A DNA stretch of 64,000 nucleotides. Source: Helicobacter ganmani (lineage in GTDB: Bacteria; Campylobacterota; Campylobacteria; Campylobacterales; Helicobacteraceae). The stretch spans positions 1 through 64,000 of the forward strand of contig NZ_NXLS01000006.1 of assembly GCF_003364315.1 (NCBI RefSeq). The letters are read 5' to 3'. This document shows, piece after piece, positions 40,243-50,100 of the stretch (position 1 is its first letter; each line of letters begins with the position of its first letter). The notes under the pieces were generated by a model. It worked only from the letters and a program-made list of their open reading frames with translations, did not search any database and was not told the origin of the DNA. Both the position numbers and the translations under genes were made by a program.

Positions 40243-42134
40243 ATGATTTTTGAAAAGTTAAAGAAAATAGTCATTGCCTATATTGCAAATAATTTTAAAC
40301 TTTCAAATAAGCTCACAAAAGTGAATAATCATCTTGGCTTAAAACTAACAGAAATAGAAAAAGCACAGCAAGTTTTAGCTCAAAAATTGCAAAATCTAGA
40401 AAAACAAATGCACTTAAAATTATATTCTTTAGATTCCAAAATGCAAGTTCTTCTTAGAAAATCTATGGAAAATGAAATTTTTGCTTTAAGAAATTCTGTA
40501 TTGCCTTACGCAAATTTACCTATTCGTCCAAGTCATTTTTTGCTTCTTTCGTATAATAAGCATATTCCTAAGTATTCTCATCACAATCTAGGAGATTTTA
40601 TCCAAACGATTGCAACCAAAAATGCTCTTTTGTTTTTGAATCCCAAGACAACTTTTGAATTTTTTGATAGGGATTCACTGATAAGCTATTATCCCGTGCG
40701 GGGGGGGGGGGGAATAATTCTTTAAATGCTTTAACTCCTGTGGTTATGCAGGGTTGGTTTGCTTTTCCGGATTCCCCACATTTTATTCCCAATCACTACC
40801 TTTTGCCTATTTTTGTAGGCACACATTTTACTTCCGCAATTCAGAAATTTTTGCAATATTTCATCGTCTATTATCCTTGGTATTTTGAGGGTAAAACGAT
40901 AGGTTGTAGGGATTTGGCGACTTTAGGATTCTGTGAGAAATTAGGATTAGAAGCTTATCTTTCACGTTGTCTTACGCTTACATTGCCCAAACGCACGCAA
41001 GAACAAGAAACACAAGCAACAAAGGTATTTTTGGTAGGGATTCCAGAGGATTTATTAAAATTTATTCCACGGGGTTTGCGTGAGGGTGCAATCAGTGTCA
41101 ATCAGCAAGGAGTTTCTAATGAACAATCTTTGCAATGGCAGAGCTTTTATCATTGTAGTGAGGATTTGTTAGAAACTTACAAAAATGAAGCAAGACTCGT
41201 AATTACTTGTGCATTGCATTGCGCATCTCCTTGTTTGGCAATGGGAATTCCTGTTGTTTTGATTGCAAGAAATGAAGAAAATCTTGGACGTTTTTCTGCA
41301 CTTAGTGGAATTGTGCCGATTTATACCATAGAGGATTTGGAAAAGGAACGCGTGGATTTTGTGCCACAATCCCTAGACATAGAATCGCTAAAGCAAGATA
41401 TGCTAGAAAATCTAAATCTTAGCATAAAAGAAGCAATGGGCGAGAGTGTGGATAAAGAAACCTTGCAAGCAATTCGCCAAAGAATAGCGGATTTTGTCCC
41501 TGCAATGCAATCTAATATGGCGGAATCTCACGAGAATTCTGCTATCGCGGGGGGGGGGGGAAATAAGCTAGAAGCAAATTTTATAGAAAATACTTGGAAA
41601 TATGATTTTAAATATGATTTGGAATTTAAGCAAAGGGCGCAGATTTTGTTTGATTTGCTCTCCAAAGAAGCGAGAAATCGCCTAAAATCTGTTTTAGATT
41701 TGGGTTGTGGGATTCAGTATTTTAGGGAAGTATTGGTAGAGAATAGCTTAAATCTTAATTATTATGGTGTGGATTTGTATCCTCACAAGCCAGATAATAT
41801 CCTCTGTGATTTTAATCAGGATAATTTTCCAAATTTCGTGCAAGATTCCTTTGATTTGGTTGTTTGTGCTGGGTTGTTTGAATATATTTTTGATTTGCCA
41901 AGATTGATTAAGAGGATTTGCGCTCTTTCGCCTCAATTTATTTTGTGTAGTTATAACTTTGACAATACAAGTGGGGTGGATAATGAAATTTGGGTTAAGA
42001 ATCGCCTGAAACAAGGGGAATTATTTGATTTATTTTTGCAGAATCATTATTGTTTAAATACCTACAAAACACATAAAAGAAGCTTACCAACCGGTTATTT
42101 TTTGTTTTACAAGAAAGAATTAATGGGATTGTGA
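40243..42134 (+). CDS. Phase-variable pyruvyltransferase-methyltransferase fusion (currently OFF)
   Basis: Reading through both poly-G tracts gives about 630 aa. Residues 1-85 are a coiled coil. A polysaccharide pyruvyltransferase domain follows (HNLGDFIQTIATKNA before tract 1; IGCRDLATLGFCEKLGLEAY and LTLTLP after it). The C-terminal part is a SAM methyltransferase (VLDLGCGIQYFREVL, YYGVDLYP, FDLVVCAGLFEY). The 13-G tract at 40700-40712 shifts the frame, so translation stops at 40725 after 160 aa; 14 or 11 G would restore it. The second tract (12 G, 41549-41560) is in frame. Probably modifies surface glycan (LOS or capsule). The acceptor is unknown. Confidence 0.85.
40700..40712 (+). repeat. 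Poly-G contingency tract 1 (13 G)
   Basis: Thirteen G within the pyruvyltransferase domain. Frame counting shows that G14 or G11 joins the 160-codon upstream frame to the downstream frame. G13 stops at 40723-40725 and G12 stops immediately after (GAA TAA). Typical slipped-strand switch of Campylobacter and Helicobacter surface genes. Confidence 0.92.
41549..41560 (+). repeat. Poly-G contingency tract 2 (12 G), between two domains
   Basis: Twelve G encoding Gly residues between the pyruvyltransferase and methyltransferase domains. In frame at 12. With 13 the next codons are AAA TAA; with 11 they are GAA ATA AGC TAG. Either change ends the protein right after the first domain. Confidence 0.92.
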
Positions 42135-42289
42135 GTGTTATCAAAGCAATCCAAACAAAAGAATCTCTCAAAGATGAAAGATTCAAATATTTTTTACTTT
42201 TTTTATTTAAAAAATATTTAACTATTTAAAATAATTTACATTTTTCAATTTATTTATTAATTTTTTGCGTATTTTGCTACTTTTTGTAA

Positions 42290-42295
42290 TATAAT
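42290..42295 (+). promoter_or_regulatory. Putative -10 box for the Dcu carrier gene
   Basis: Perfect TATAAT 32 bases before the start codon, preceded by regularly spaced T runs typical of promoters in this group. Confidence 0.6.
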
Positions 42296-42326
42296 TACGC
42301 GTTAATTTATTTTGAAAGGTAGGAAT

Positions 42327-43715
42327 ATGGAATTTTTGATGTCCTTAAGTGAAGGAACGCAGTTCGCGATTCAGCTGATTGTTGTTCTTATTTGTTTGTT
42401 TTATGGTGCGAAAAAGGGTGGAATCGCACTTGGACTCTTAGGGGGTGTGGGGCTTTTGGTTTTGGCTTTTGGTTTTGGCGTTCAGCCCGGCAAACCCGCA
42501 GTTTCTGTTATGCTTACGATTTTAGCGGTGGTTGTAGCAAGTGCGACTTTACAAGCAAGTGGGGGACTTGATGTAATGCTACAAATTGCAGAAAGAATCC
42601 TAAGGAGAAATCCAAGATTCCTAACGATATTAGCTCCTTTTGTAACCTGTTTTTTGACAATCCTTTGCGGAACAGGACATGTAGTTTATACAATGATGCC
42701 AATTATTTATGATATTGCAATCAAAAATGGAATCCGCCCAGAGCGTCCAATGGCGGCTTCTTCTATCTCTTCTCAAATGGGAATTATCGCAAGCCCGGTT
42801 TCTGTGGCAGTTGTATCTTTAACTGCGTTTTTACTCAATGCTCAAACCCATTTAGCAGGGTTTGATGGTTATGTGGATTTGCTTAAAATCACGATTCCAG
42901 CGACTTTATGTGGCGTTTTAGTCGTAGGGATTTTTTCTTGGTTTAGAGGCAAAGACTTGGATAAAGACGAAGAATTTCAAGAAAAACTCAAAGACGAAGA
43001 GTTCAAAAAGTATGTTTATGGGGATTCTAAAACCTTGCTCGGCGTTAAGCTTCCAGGTGTCCAATGGGCAGCGATGTGGATTTTTTTGGGTGCAATCGCA
43101 ATTGTTGCGATTTTAGGCGCATTCCCAGAGCTTCGCCCGCATTTCACAATTAAAGGCGCAAGCAAACCAATGAGTATGGTAGATACGATTCAAATGTTTA
43201 TGCTTCTTGCAGGTTCTGCTCTGCTTATTTTTACCAAAGTAGATGCGGGAAAAATTGGTAAAAACGAAATTTTCCGCTCCGGTATGATTGCACTTGTTGC
43301 GGTGTTTGGAATCTCTTGGATGGCAGATACAATGTTTGCAGTGCATACGCCAATGATGAAAACTGCTCTAGGAAGCGTGGTGCAAGATTATCCTTGGACT
43401 TACGCAATTATGCTTTTACTTATTTCAAAATTTGTTAATTCACAAGCCGCAGCAATCGCCGCATTCGTGCCTTTGGCATTAGGAATTGGAGTGCATCCTG
43501 CCATCATCGTAGCTTTTGCTCCTGCGTGCTATGGATATTATATTCTACCAACCTATCCAAGCGACTTGGCAACGATTCAGTTTGACCGCTCAGGCACAAC
43601 GCATATTGGAAGATTCGTTATCAACCATAGCTTTATTTTGCCCGGACTTATCGGGGTGTTTAGCTCTTGTGTGTTTGGTTATATCTTTGCAATGTTTGCA
43701 GGATATTTAGGCTAG
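42327..43715 (+). CDS. dcuB: Anaerobic C4-dicarboxylate transporter, DcuA/DcuB family
   Basis: Fumarate-succinate antiporter of the inner membrane. About 462 aa with 10-12 helices; family blocks [62 protein letters not shown] and [22 protein letters not shown]. DcuA and DcuB cannot be told apart by eye. The ATG at 42327 has GGTAGGA upstream. The fumarase genes follow on the same strand after a hairpin, so uptake, hydration and fumarate respiration are grouped. Confidence 0.9.
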   Translation: MEFLMSLSEGTQFAIQLIVVLICLFYGAKKGGIALGLLGGVGLLVLAFGFGVQPGKPAVSVMLTILAVVVASATLQASGGLDVMLQIAERILRRNPRFLTILAPFVTCFLTILCGTGHVVYTMMPIIYDIAIKNGIRPERPMAASSISSQMGIIASPVSVAVVSLTAFLLNAQTHLAGFDGYVDLLKITIPATLCGVLVVGIFSWFRGKDLDKDEEFQEKLKDEEFKKYVYGDSKTLLGVKLPGVQWAAMWIFLGAIAIVAILGAFPELRPHFTIKGASKPMSMVDTIQMFMLLAGSALLIFTKVDAGKIGKNEIFRSGMIALVAVFGISWMADTMFAVHTPMMKTALGSVVQDYPWTYAIMLLLISKFVNSQAAAIAAFVPLALGIGVHPAIIVAFAPACYGYYILPTYPSDLATIQFDRSGTTHIGRFVINHSFILPGLIGVFSSCVFGYIFAMFAGYLG

Positions 43716-43732
43716 TTTTAGTGGCAATTTTA

Positions 43733-43759
43733 GCGAGATTCTGTGCTATGGAATCTCGC
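43733..43759 (+). terminator. Hairpin after the Dcu carrier gene
   Basis: Perfect nine-base arms GCGAGATTC and GAATCTCGC around a nine-base loop, followed by AAAGAC and four T. Probable partial terminator between the carrier and the fumarase genes. Confidence 0.6.
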
Positions 43760-43913
43760 AAAGACTTTTAAATTCACTACGAATTGCAGAGGCAATTTCA
43801 TTATAACAAATCAACCTGCAAACAAGGCGGGGATTCTAAATTCTAACTATTTAAAGCATTTTTTACATTTGGTGCAGTAAAATCACTAGCGTTTAAATTA
43901 CAAGGAGGAAATG

Positions 43914-44759
43914 ATGAGAGAAGTGCAATACGAAGACATTAAAGCAGCGGTTGCAAAGCTTGCGATTGACGCGTGCTGTATTCAGACGCCAGACATCAAG
44001 ACAGCGTTTGCAGGTGCGAAAAAAACCGAACAATCTACTTTGGGACAAAATATCCTAGACACATTGATTGAAAATGGTAAAATTGCAGAAACAAATATGA
44101 TGCCTATTTGTCAAGATACAGGTATGACGGTGGTGTTCGTAGAAATCGGGCAAGAGGTGCATATCGTGGGCGGTTACATTGAAGATGCGATTAATGAGGG
44201 GATTAAAAAGGGCTATACAGAGGGCTATTTGCGTAAATCTGTCGTAGAAGAGCCACTCTATGAGCGCAAAAACACGACAAACAATTCTCCCGCGGTGATT
44301 CATACGCGAATCATCAAGGGTGATAAACTTCACCTTAAAGTCTGTCCTAAAGGCTTTGGTAGTGAGAATAAAAGCATTCTAAAAATGCTTGTTCCCGCTG
44401 ATGGCATTGAGGGCGTGAAAAAAGTCTTTCTTGAAGCAGTAAAGCTTGCAGGACCGAACGCCTGTCCTCCTATGGTGATTGGTGTAGGAATCGGCGGGAC
44501 AATGGAAAAGGCAGCACTTCTAGCAAAACAAGCCGCAGTGCGTGAAATAGATTCCAAGAATCCCGATGCGCGCTATGCAAAACTTGAAGAGGAATTGCTA
44601 GAAATTGCAAACAAAACCGGTGTGGGACCGCAAGGGCTAGGAGGCACGACTACGGCGTTCAAAGTCAATGTAGAATGGTATCCTACACACATTGCAGGGC
44701 TTCCTGTCGCGGTGAATATCAACTGCCACGCTGCGCGACACGCGGATATTGAGCTATAA
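43914..44759 (+). CDS. Class I fumarate hydratase, alpha subunit
   Basis: Iron-sulfur fumarase (fumarate to malate), N-terminal catalytic subunit of the two-subunit type. The three cluster cysteines fit MPICQDTGM, KVCPKGFGSENKS and GPNACPPMVIG. The second of two adjacent ATG codons (43914) lies five bases from AAGGAGG; the first (43911) is only two bases from it. About 281 aa. The beta subunit gene follows after ten bases. Confidence 0.92.
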   Translation: MREVQYEDIKAAVAKLAIDACCIQTPDIKTAFAGAKKTEQSTLGQNILDTLIENGKIAETNMMPICQDTGMTVVFVEIGQEVHIVGGYIEDAINEGIKKGYTEGYLRKSVVEEPLYERKNTTNNSPAVIHTRIIKGDKLHLKVCPKGFGSENKSILKMLVPADGIEGVKKVFLEAVKLAGPNACPPMVIGVGIGGTMEKAALLAKQAAVREIDSKNPDARYAKLEEELLEIANKTGVGPQGLGGTTTAFKVNVEWYPTHIAGLPVAVNINCHAARHADIEL

Positions 44760-44769
44760 GGAGGGAAAA

Positions 44770-45327
44770 ATGTCAGAGCCAAAAAAAATTACTGCACCTT
44801 TGAGTAAAGAAGTAGCAAAAAGTCTTAAAGCGGGGGAAAGCGTGCTTATTAGCGGAACGATTCTCTGTGCGCGTGATGCGGCGCATAAAGCCTTAACAGA
44901 AGCTCTAGCACGTGGAGAAAAACTCCCTGTGGATTTGAGCGGCGAGACGATTTATTATCTAGGACCCACTCCTGCAAAGCCGGGCAATGCGATTGGTAGC
45001 GCAGGACCTACGACAAGCGGGAGAATGGATAAATATACACCGACAATCATTGAGCAAGGCATTCACGGAATGATTGGCAAGGGCTATCGCAGCAAGGAAG
45101 TCATAGATTCTATGGTAAAACACGGCGTAGTGTATATGGTGGCTGTGGGTGGCGCAGCGGCATTGATTTCAAAATGTATCACCAAATATGAAGTGCTTGC
45201 CTATCCTGAACTTGGACCTGAAGCGGTGGCTAGACTTACGATTGAAAATTTCCCCGCCATTGTTGCGATTGACGCAGAGGGCAATAACTACTACGAAGTT
45301 GGGCAAGCACCGTATAAGAAGATTTAG
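44770..45327 (+). CDS. Class I fumarate hydratase, beta subunit
   Basis: C-terminal swivelling subunit of iron-sulfur fumarase or the related tartrate dehydratase. Seen: SGTILCARDAAHKAL, YYLGPTPAKPG, GSAGPTTSGRMD and VGGAAALISKCI. 185 aa. The ATG at 44770 has AAGGAGGG directly upstream and overlaps nothing. A GC-rich hairpin follows the stop. Confidence 0.92.
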   Translation: MSEPKKITAPLSKEVAKSLKAGESVLISGTILCARDAAHKALTEALARGEKLPVDLSGETIYYLGPTPAKPGNAIGSAGPTTSGRMDKYTPTIIEQGIHGMIGKGYRSKEVIDSMVKHGVVYMVAVGGAAALISKCITKYEVLAYPELGPEAVARLTIENFPAIVAIDAEGNNYYEVGQAPYKKI

Positions 45328-45340
45328 GCTGCTTTCTTTT

Positions 45341-45360
45341 CCGCGCCTTTAGGGGCGCGG
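45341..45360 (+). terminator. GC-rich hairpin after the fumarase genes
   Basis: Seven-base all-GC arms CCGCGCC (45341-45347) and GGCGCGG (45354-45360) with a six-base loop, 13 bases after the beta-subunit stop. No T run follows. It marks the left edge of the toxin-kinase-restriction region. Confidence 0.55.
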
Positions 45361-45432
45361 GGCGATTGTCATCACAAACAAGCTTAAATTCAAAGTGGGC
45401 TACAATGTGGTGCAAGGCGAATGGTCTATCGC

Positions 45433-45702
45433 CTATCCAAACAAATCACTATGGCTACCCACAGAAACACAAGTTAAAATCAAAAGATTTTCTTGCTTTT
45501 GATAGACAAGCAGCAGATCGGGCTTGATATGACATTCTCTAAAATCCTTATATTCACCTTTGAGCTTATGGTCTTGATATTTTTCTTCCAAGCGTTCATT
45601 GTTGGCTAATTTTTGGACAATATTATCAACTAACATTTGGTTATCTACCGAAAGCTTCTTGTATTGCTTTTTATATCCCTTAAGAATCTTAATTTTATAC
45701 AT
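45433..45702 (-). CDS. YafQ-family toxin (type II toxin-antitoxin)
   Basis: 89-aa RelE/YafQ-type ribosome-dependent mRNA endonuclease. The residues matching the YafQ active site are all there: H45 in QDHKLKG, H58 and D62 in FRECHIKPDLLLVY, H84 and F88 in VGSHSDLFG. Its ATG overlaps the antitoxin stop by one base. It is last of the minus-strand run restriction-kinase-antitoxin-toxin. The stable toxin may punish loss of the region. Confidence 0.88.
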   Translation of the reverse strand: MYKIKILKGYKKQYKKLSVDNQMLVDNIVQKLANNERLEEKYQDHKLKGEYKDFRECHIKPDLLLVYQKQENLLILTCVSVGSHSDLFG

Positions 45703-45896
45703 TAAGATTCCATTATTTTTTTGTATTCTTCAAAGTCTCGGCAAATCTCATACTCGCCATTTTTTATTTCTTTAATGGCTTGTTTCATCAAGCATTCTTT
45801 CTCTCTTTTAGTCTTAACTTTGGCGTTATCAAGCTTTGCCATAGACTTGATAGCCTTTTGCAACTCTTTGCTTGCGTTTTCGATGATTAGCGTCAT
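45702..45896 (-). CDS. Antitoxin partner of the YafQ-like toxin
   Basis: 64 aa, acidic at the C-terminus. MTLIIENASKELQKAIKSMA looks like the short N-terminal dimer part, and the C-terminal KNGEYEICRDFEEYKKIMES is the likely toxin-binding tail. The start at 45896 has an AAGGAG site; an in-frame start at 45938 does not. It overlaps the toxin gene by one base. The kinase stop is 52 bases upstream. Confidence 0.82.
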   Translation of the reverse strand: MTLIIENASKELQKAIKSMAKLDNAKVKTKREKECLMKQAIKEIKNGEYEICRDFEEYKKIMES

Positions 45897-45948
45897 TGTG
45901 TGCTCCTTGTTGTTTGGGGTTCTGGTTTTATGAAACATTTGGAATCTT

Positions 45949-47133
45949 TTAGTTCTGTTTATCGTATTGACTGCAATAACTCGAAAAGGCTTTTTCTAAT
46001 TCATCTAATGTTTTGTATCTTTCCTCTATATTTCCACTTGTTCCTTTATCAAAAAAAGGGCATTTTATCCTACCATTATTGGTTTTGCCTATTACGACAA
46101 AAAATAAAATACGAGTAAGAGCAAAAATTTCGTGGTGTTTATCGTAATTTTCAAACCCTACCCTTGACAAATCAGAATAATCATTAAAAGAACCTTTAAT
46201 TTCTGTATTTTCGCTTGTTAATTCGCTATTTGGTGTTTTGACTAATCCAAAATCAGAAATTTTTACCACAAGCAAATCATTATCATATTTTTTTAATAAA
46301 ATATTGTTTGGGCTTATGTCTCTATGGAGTATATCTTTATCAAATACATATTTAAATGCTTTAATAATTTGCAATCCGATATTTTTTCTAATTTGTATAT
46401 TTAGATTATTGTTATGTTCATCAATATAGGATTTAAGGGTAAAATCTGCATATTCCATAATATATTCATTCCTTTGAGGATTAAATGAATAAGCTTCTAG
46501 CATATAGGGATTATTAAATGACTGCATTGTGTCAAATTCTCTTTTAAACCTTTCTAGCTCTTTTGTGTCTAAGTTCTTTTTTGCTCTTTTTAATGTAAAA
46601 TATTTATTATAAAATTTATCTTTATATTTAAAAACTTGAGCATAAGAACCCTCACCAATTAGTTTCAAATTAGCCGATATTGTGGGATTAGTTGAAATTT
46701 CTATATTATTTTTAGGATTAAAAATAGAGATTTCATAATAAAGCATTATTTTTTGCATACCTATGGGAATTTCACTACCGCCACTACTTTCTAAAAACTT
46801 TAAACAATTGTCAAATAGCTGTTGATAATAAGATTCTATCTCAAATGAAAGATTTGTTTCTTTCAATTGTTTTTCAAGCCTTTTTGAAATATTTATGGCT
46901 TGCAATAATTGTCTGCTACTCTGTGCCCAATAATGTCTATTGCTTGTTTCTGTTGCTGGAAGTCGTTCATTCATAGCCCTAAAGCAAGGAATAATTTGTG
47001 AATGAAGTGTTGAAAAAATAGTTTGCAATGCTTCATTGTTTATATTTTTATATAATTCTTTATATTCATTACTCAAAACATTCTCTAAATCTTTTTTGGC
47101 AGCAGTTATAGCATTTAAAATAATCTTTTCCAT
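45949..47133 (-). CDS. Hanks-type Ser/Thr protein kinase coupled to a restriction enzyme
   Basis: 394 aa. Residues 1-150 are helical and of no recognised family. The kinase domain (about 155-394) is complete: glycine loop GEGSYAQVF at 160, ATP lysine K182 in LKRAKK, catalytic loop HRDISPNNI at 270, metal-binding DFG at 294. The activation region after DFG is unusual, with no clear APE. No membrane helix or PASTA repeats. Its ATG shares one base with the stop of the restriction gene (TAATG), so translation is coupled. Kinases accompany methyltransferases in Pgl-type defence, which suggests a role here; substrate unknown. Confidence 0.88.
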   Translation of the reverse strand: MEKIILNAITAAKKDLENVLSNEYKELYKNINNEALQTIFSTLHSQIIPCFRAMNERLPATETSNRHYWAQSSRQLLQAINISKRLEKQLKETNLSFEIESYYQQLFDNCLKFLESSGGSEIPIGMQKIMLYYEISIFNPKNNIEISTNPTISANLKLIGEGSYAQVFKYKDKFYNKYFTLKRAKKNLDTKELERFKREFDTMQSFNNPYMLEAYSFNPQRNEYIMEYADFTLKSYIDEHNNNLNIQIRKNIGLQIIKAFKYVFDKDILHRDISPNNILLKKYDNDLLVVKISDFGLVKTPNSELTSENTEIKGSFNDYSDLSRVGFENYDKHHEIFALTRILFFVVIGKTNNGRIKCPFFDKGTSGNIEERYKTLDELEKAFSSYCSQYDKQN

Positions 47134-50100
47134 TATTTATCCTCTATGATATTTATTTCGTTTTCGTTTAGATTATATAATTTATACACTAATTTATCAA
47201 TTTCGGATTCTAAGGCACTTGTATCAAATGTGGAATCTTTGGCTTTGAGATTTAGAATCTCATCGACTAAGGTGATAATTCTATCAACGATTTTTTGGTT
47301 TGATTTGGTGATTTTTGGGATAGGAATATTGAGTAAAGGCTCTTTTTCTATTTTATACAAATTACCTTGTATTTTACCTTTATATTTTAGCCAGAACGCT
47401 ATCAATTTAGAATTAAATAAGCCTGTTAAAAACTTCATATCAAATCGGCTCGTTTGTATAAAAAATAATGCTCTTGAACCATAAAAATTTTCTTTTGTAT
47501 ATACGAAAGTTGGAATCTCGCAACGCACTTGAGAAATTATTTTTTCGTTTCCCTCAATAAAAAATCTCTCTTCTCGTTCTCTATGCAAAAAGAAATAAGG
47601 TTTATGGGGGGTTTTATATTGTATTTTAGCTTTTTGTAATATTTCTTTGTATGGCTCAAAATGTTGTTTTAGATTTGGCAAGCCATCTAAGTTGTCTTGC
47701 TGATAGTTTTTTGCAGACATATATATTAAAAATTTATCTGTTTTTTCGATGTAATATTTTTGTTGCAAGCCTGTATAATATGTTTTTATAAATCTCATTT
47801 CCTCTTTTGAAAAATCGCTTATATTGTTCAAAATAAATGCTTTATCAATTGCGGGGACTATTCCCTGCGCCACTTCATCTTCTTTTAAAAATATCTTCCC
47901 ATTTTCCAAAATTTTATTTAGTACTTCCGCCTGTTTAGAATCCGAAAAAGTTAGAGGCTTATCAAGCATTTGAAGCGGAGTTATTGTAGGTGTGAGATAG
48001 ATATTATCCTCAAATGTTTCTCTAGCCAAAATTGTGTCCCTATGTTTATCTGTGGGTTTTTTAGAATCTATCCTTGCATAGTGGATTTGATAATTTTGAG
48101 GGGTAGAATCTAATTTTTGAAATTCCATAATCATTGTTTGGATACTTGCAGAATCGAAGCACATATACGAGCCAAAATCTACAAGATTTAAGATTTGGGA
48201 TTCTTTTAAAATCACATTTCTAAGATTTTTCGCCCCTGTATTTGTTGTCCAATTTTGTGTAGCAATAAAAGTTACAATGCCTTGATTTTTAACGATGTCA
48301 AATCCTAATCCTACAAAATGATACCAAATATCCATTTTGTCTTGATAGGTTCTTAAGCGTTTCGTGCCATCAAAAAGCCTTTTATTGTCGACTTCCTTGA
48401 TATACGGAGGATTGCCTATCACTAAATCAAAGCCTAGAAATTTACCACTCTCATCTTTATATAAATCTTTAAAATCGCCTTTTTGTTTTTGTTTGTTGTT
48501 ATGCGTAATTTGTTCTTTGGTTAATCCTGCGTTAAGAAGTTTTGAAAATTCTATGCGCCATTCAAAGTTTTTTGAAAGATTAAAAATTTTATCGTGTTCG
48601 TTTTTAAGTGTTTGGAGTGCTTTTTGTGCCTTATTTTGCATTTCGTCATCAAGATTTGGTGCAAATAAACCCGAAATACTAATATGATTTTTGATGAATT
48701 TATAATGCTCTTCCAAGCTATCTTTGGCATAATCGCCATAGCTTTTAGAATATTTCTCACATTCTTTTGCAAGTTTTTCTAATTGTTCTTTAAATTTAGT
48801 CTCAAAATGTTGATTTAATAAATCTTGCTTAACCCTATTTATATCCTTTATCATCTTGTCTTTATCTTGATAAAATCCATTGAAATAATCTACTTCTAAT
48901 TTTTGGTATCTTTTAATTTGTTCTGTTGTGTTTAAAAGCAATTTGTCATCTATTCCCATATAAGAGATTAAACTATTCCCGCACTTAATATTTATATCAA
49001 TATTTGGCAAAGTTTGGAGCTTATGGATTTTAGAATCTTTATCTTTAGAAAAGTTAAGATAATAGGCATTTTTAAGCAATTCAATCCAAAGACGTAGTCT
49101 TGCGATATTGCACGAATTGGGATTAATATCCACACCAAAGAGATTGTTTTCAATGATAGATTTTTTAAGCGTAAAAAGTGCGATTTGGATTGTGTGGTTA
49201 GAATCTTGTAGCCTTTTGTAAGCAAACTTTTCGCCCTCTTTGGTAGTAAGGTGGATTTCATCGTCTTTAATTTGCAAATCTTTATACCCAAATCCCAAAA
49301 GCCCTAATTTGTGATAAATTGCAATCATTTCATTAAGTGCAGAGACAAGAAAATGTCCGCTACCCACGCTTGGGTCGCAGATTCTAATACTTTCTAAAAG
49401 CTTTTTAAATTTTGATTCTTTGTCAAAATTCCTATCAATCTGCTTACGCAGGGATTCTAAATCTTTTGCACTCCAACTAAAAGCTGTATTGAATCTATCT
49501 AGAACAATTTTTTGCAAACTTTCCTTACACATATAGGAGGTAATGAAGTTTGGGGTATAGAAACTGCCCTCTTGATAGCCATTGAGCTTTTCAAACATCG
49601 CACCAAGCACACTTGAATTAATCAGTTTGTGGCTTAGGTTAGAATCTTGACTTTTGCCAAAGTCAAAGCATTCTAAGAAATCAAAGAGATAGGTAAGAAA
49701 GCGGACAGATTTCCCCTTTTTATATTCTGTTTGTGTAGTGGCAAAGGGCAGAATTTCTAAAGTATCATCTAGTGCGTTTAAGTCGCAAATTTCTTTTTCA
49801 TCTCGGATAAAAAGCGAGGAGTTGAGGTAAGGCAGGAAGTTAAAGCCCTTATCTTGCTTTCGCTCCGCATAATCCCTTGCCAACACTTCAAAAAAGAGAT
49901 GAGCCAAAATGCTAAAACTCGTGATTTTTGTAGAGGTTAAGAATTGCAAGTTTTTATCAAAATCATTAAAATGCAACAAGTTTGCTTCAATGAGTTTCAA
50001 AAATAAAATACGATTGAGCCACACGATAATATGGCTCATCGTGGTTTCAAAATCACTCGGCTTATTGTTGTTTTTTAGCTTGTCGGCGATATGCTTTGCA

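Noticed and set aside
40243-42134. Two separate genes (160 aa and 464 aa) at the poly-G locus
   Set aside because: The two frames join exactly at the G tract into one pyruvyltransferase domain, and the second has no ribosome site, so this is one switched-off gene.
45361-45480. Plus-strand frame reading AIVITNKLKFKVGYNVV..., possible gene relic
   Set aside because: Short, without start codon, and its second half is the antisense of the toxin gene; no family recognised.
47600-47615. Six-base G run in the type IIG-like gene as a switch
   Set aside because: Six bases are too few for frequent slippage, and the gene is in frame.
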